Positions 62,533 through 64,000 of a DNA stretch of 64,000 bases are shown here, piece by piece. Each line of letters begins with the position of its first letter. Within the stretch, counting starts at the first letter, position 1. The position numbers were made by a program, and so were the translations under genes. The notes beneath the pieces are model-generated. The model made no database searches and was not told the DNA's origin. It saw only the letters and a list, made by a program, of their open reading frames with translations. The stretch is from assembly GCA_964531455.1 (NCBI GenBank), contig CAZHFZ010000006.1, positions 29,021 through 93,020 of the forward strand. The letters are read 5' to 3'. Source of the stretch: Ga0077527 sp964531455 (lineage in GTDB: Bacteria; Pseudomonadota; Gammaproteobacteria; Burkholderiales; SG8-41).

Positions 62533-62812
62533 GGGGTTTACCTTGATTCAAATAGTCCCTGGTGGCCTTGCGGCTGGGGATAATTGTTTTCAGGAAAAAA
62601 TAGTCCTGTTCATCAACATACGGCACCAGAAACACATAGTCGTCTACGGCCACCACCAGAATCCGCTGTCCCGGGTATTTGGTCGGGTTTGGATGCGCCA
62701 GGATGTCGAGCAAGCCATTGGACTCGATGGCTACAACAATGGTTTCGAACGACAGGCCACGCGCGACCGAGAGAGCTTCATTTTTCTCCGGATTCCACCG
62801 AAATGGCTTCAT
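62519..62812 (-). CDS. BrnT-family toxin
   Basis: 97 aa: FRWNPEKNEALSVARGLSFE at the start, then QRILVVAVDDYVFLVPYV and IIPSRKATRDYLNQ, the BrnT (DUF497) RNase layout. Predicted ribosome-independent mRNA interferase, autoregulated with its antitoxin. Confidence 0.82.
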   Translation of the reverse strand: MKPFRWNPEKNEALSVARGLSFETIVVAIESNGLLDILAHPNPTKYPGQRILVVAVDDYVFLVPYVDEQDYFFLKTIIPSRKATRDYLNQGKPHAKK

Positions 62813-62874
62813 GACGGCATCTTATTGAAGTGTGTGCCTTTTGTCATCACGCCATATCGATGCCATGATTTTTG

Positions 62875-62903
62875 ATAAATAACTAAATAAAAACAATGAC
62901 TTG
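62875..62903 (+). repeat. AT-rich intergenic motif, copy H
   Basis: CTAAATAAAAACAATGACTT, about 75 bases before the BrnT start. Confidence 0.45.
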
Positions 62904-62919
62904 TGATCAAGCAAGGAAA

Positions 62920-62962
62920 TGACCGCAGTTCTCCGGAAAAAATCCGGGGAAGGGCGGTCATC
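62920..62962. terminator. Nested hairpin downstream of the CPBP gene
   Basis: ATGACCGC/GCGGTCAT outer stem and CTCCGG/CCGGGG inner stem (one G-T pair) around AAAAAAT. No T run. The 271-base gap 62813-63083 holds this, the AT-rich motif, and no gene. Confidence 0.4.
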
Positions 62963-63083
62963 GTCAAGCGCGGGATGTGGTCGACTGTTTCGCCCCAGCC
63001 TTCTCCAGGATCTCCACCGCTGACCAGTGCGCGCCGGGTTTCGGCGTGACGCGTGCCGCCGTCGCGGAGCACGATGGATTCGA

Positions 63084-63953
63084 TCAGCGCGTGCGTTTCC
63101 AGGCCGGCGGCATGATCTTTCCGCGCTTTGCCGCCATGATCAGCATCACGATCCCGGTCGTGGTGCAAAGGAGCAGCGCAATCACCGACGATTCAACGCC
63201 GAAGTTGCCGCCGGTCAGCCAGTCGGGGCCGTTGGTGGTGGACCTGATCAGGCCCTGTTGGGCTTCGTTGCCGGAGACAATGCCCGAGAAAATGGCCGAC
63301 TGCGTGTAGTTCCATGCCATATGAAAGCCGATGCTCAGCCACAGCCGGCGCGTCAGCATATAGGCTGCTGCCAGCAGGATGCCGGCCTCGACGGCGATGA
63401 ATAGCGCGCCCTCCAGCGTGCCATTCGCGTTCATCAGGTGGGTCAGGCCGAACACGAGTGAAGACACCACCAGCGCTGCCCAACTGCCGAACCACTTCTC
63501 GACAGCGCCGAACAGCACGCCGCGGAACAACAACTCCTCGTAAACGCTCGAGCTGATTGCCATGGCGATTGCGGGGATCATGAAGCTCAAGGGGTTCAGG
63601 CCCTCGACACGGTAGATGCCCAGCGCCATCAGGATCAGTTCGCAGGCGGCGTACAGGCCTGCGCCGATCAGCAGGCCGATCCCGAATTCGCGACCCATGC
63701 CCGGCAAGGCAAGTTCGGAGACCGCTCGCTTCTCGATGAAGTGTGCATAACCCAGGTAGACCGAGAAGCCGGCAATGGCCAATGCAATGATGTGTAAAAC
63801 CGCTTTGACAGGCTGTCCGGCGTAGCTGGTCATCACATCGGTGTTCAAAGACATCATCATCACCAGGATGAAGCCGAGCAGGGTTATGCGCAGCGGCGGT
63901 GAAGCGAGGATGCGGCATGCGAGGGCGGATAGCGTGTTGGAGGGTGTTGTCAT
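63084..63953 (-). CDS. CPBP-family intramembrane metalloprotease
   Basis: 289 aa, about eight helices. The Abi/CPBP motifs are all present: YEELLFR (EExxxR), FGLTH (FxxxH) and FHMAWN (HxxxN). Family roles include CAAX-type processing and bacteriocin immunity; this one's substrate is unknown. Confidence 0.9.
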   Translation of the reverse strand: MTTPSNTLSALACRILASPPLRITLLGFILVMMMSLNTDVMTSYAGQPVKAVLHIIALAIAGFSVYLGYAHFIEKRAVSELALPGMGREFGIGLLIGAGLYAACELILMALGIYRVEGLNPLSFMIPAIAMAISSSVYEELLFRGVLFGAVEKWFGSWAALVVSSLVFGLTHLMNANGTLEGALFIAVEAGILLAAAYMLTRRLWLSIGFHMAWNYTQSAIFSGIVSGNEAQQGLIRSTTNGPDWLTGGNFGVESSVIALLLCTTTGIVMLIMAAKRGKIMPPAWKRTR

Positions 63954-64000
63954 CGATGTATTTTCCGTTGGGGATGGGCCAAGGGGCGTGAATTATGGGT

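Noticed and set aside
1..64000. tRNA, rRNA, CRISPR arrays, insertion sequences or prophage
   Set aside because: Intergenic regions were read for cloverleaf ends, repeats and transposase frames; none was convincing.

Overview
The window reads as a chromosomal stretch of a GC-rich betaproteobacterium, probably from a draft or metagenome assembly (runs of N at 26958-26967 and 39408-39507). The minus-strand order exbB-exbD-lpxK-ycaR-kdsB-adk, the two Bug-family (TctC-like) solute receptors, intracellular PHB turnover genes, a MutL carrying the endonuclease motif, and the LPS genes all fit Betaproteobacteria. No rRNA, tRNA, CRISPR array, prophage or insertion sequence was recognised.

Layout. 1-4.8 kb: a TerC-UspA fusion, then a yybP-ykoY-type (Mn2+/pH) riboswitch leading into an alx/terC - voltage-gated Na+ channel - nhaA cluster, which looks like a sodium/alkaline-pH unit. 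4.9-9.1 kb: soluble pyrophosphatase, a GST, FIST, DUF599 and ornithine cyclodeaminase-family genes. 9.1-16.7 kb (minus): H+-pumping pyrophosphatase hppA with a structured leader, a phosphofructokinase of the PPi-type lineage, adk, kdsB, ycaR, lpxK, exbD, exbB. 17-22 kb (plus): uup, an SDR, xseA and a tandem cNMP-domain protein. 22-26 kb (minus): alpha/beta hydrolase, miaA, mutL. 26-29 kb: pntA (broken by an N gap) and pntB. 29-43.5 kb: a Bug receptor, class V aminotransferase, DUF3047 lipoprotein, amiC, tsaE, queG, racemase-like protein, GNAT, msrB, quinone oxidoreductase, K+ channel, MATE exporter (false assembly gap), DUF900-like hydrolase, ylqF and DUF1653. 43.6-49 kb: two exporters, a selenocysteine peroxiredoxin, and 3-hydroxybutyrate dehydrogenase facing PHB depolymerase. 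49-54 kb: cupin, DUF3301, SGNH hydrolase, an unrecognised 345-aa protein, a UGSC-family selenoprotein and a second Bug receptor. 54-64 kb: transporters, methyltransferase, GST, ABC-F protein, small membrane proteins, a BrnT/BrnA-like toxin-antitoxin pair and a CPBP protease.

Most interesting points. Two genes contain an in-frame TGA exactly at a known redox position (peroxiredoxin PxxxTxxU at 45883; UGSC motif at 52642), so the organism probably uses selenocysteine. The UGSC gene lies in a compact locus with an unrecognised partner, a tricarboxylate-type receptor, a hairpin-forming inverted repeat and a perfect FadR-type palindrome. An AT-rich motif of about 20 bp, roughly TCAATAAAAACAATNRYTTA, recurs at least eight times, always between genes, and is not explained by any annotated feature. 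The phosphofructokinase has a mixed donor-specificity signature. All family assignments come from reading the sequence; no database search was run.
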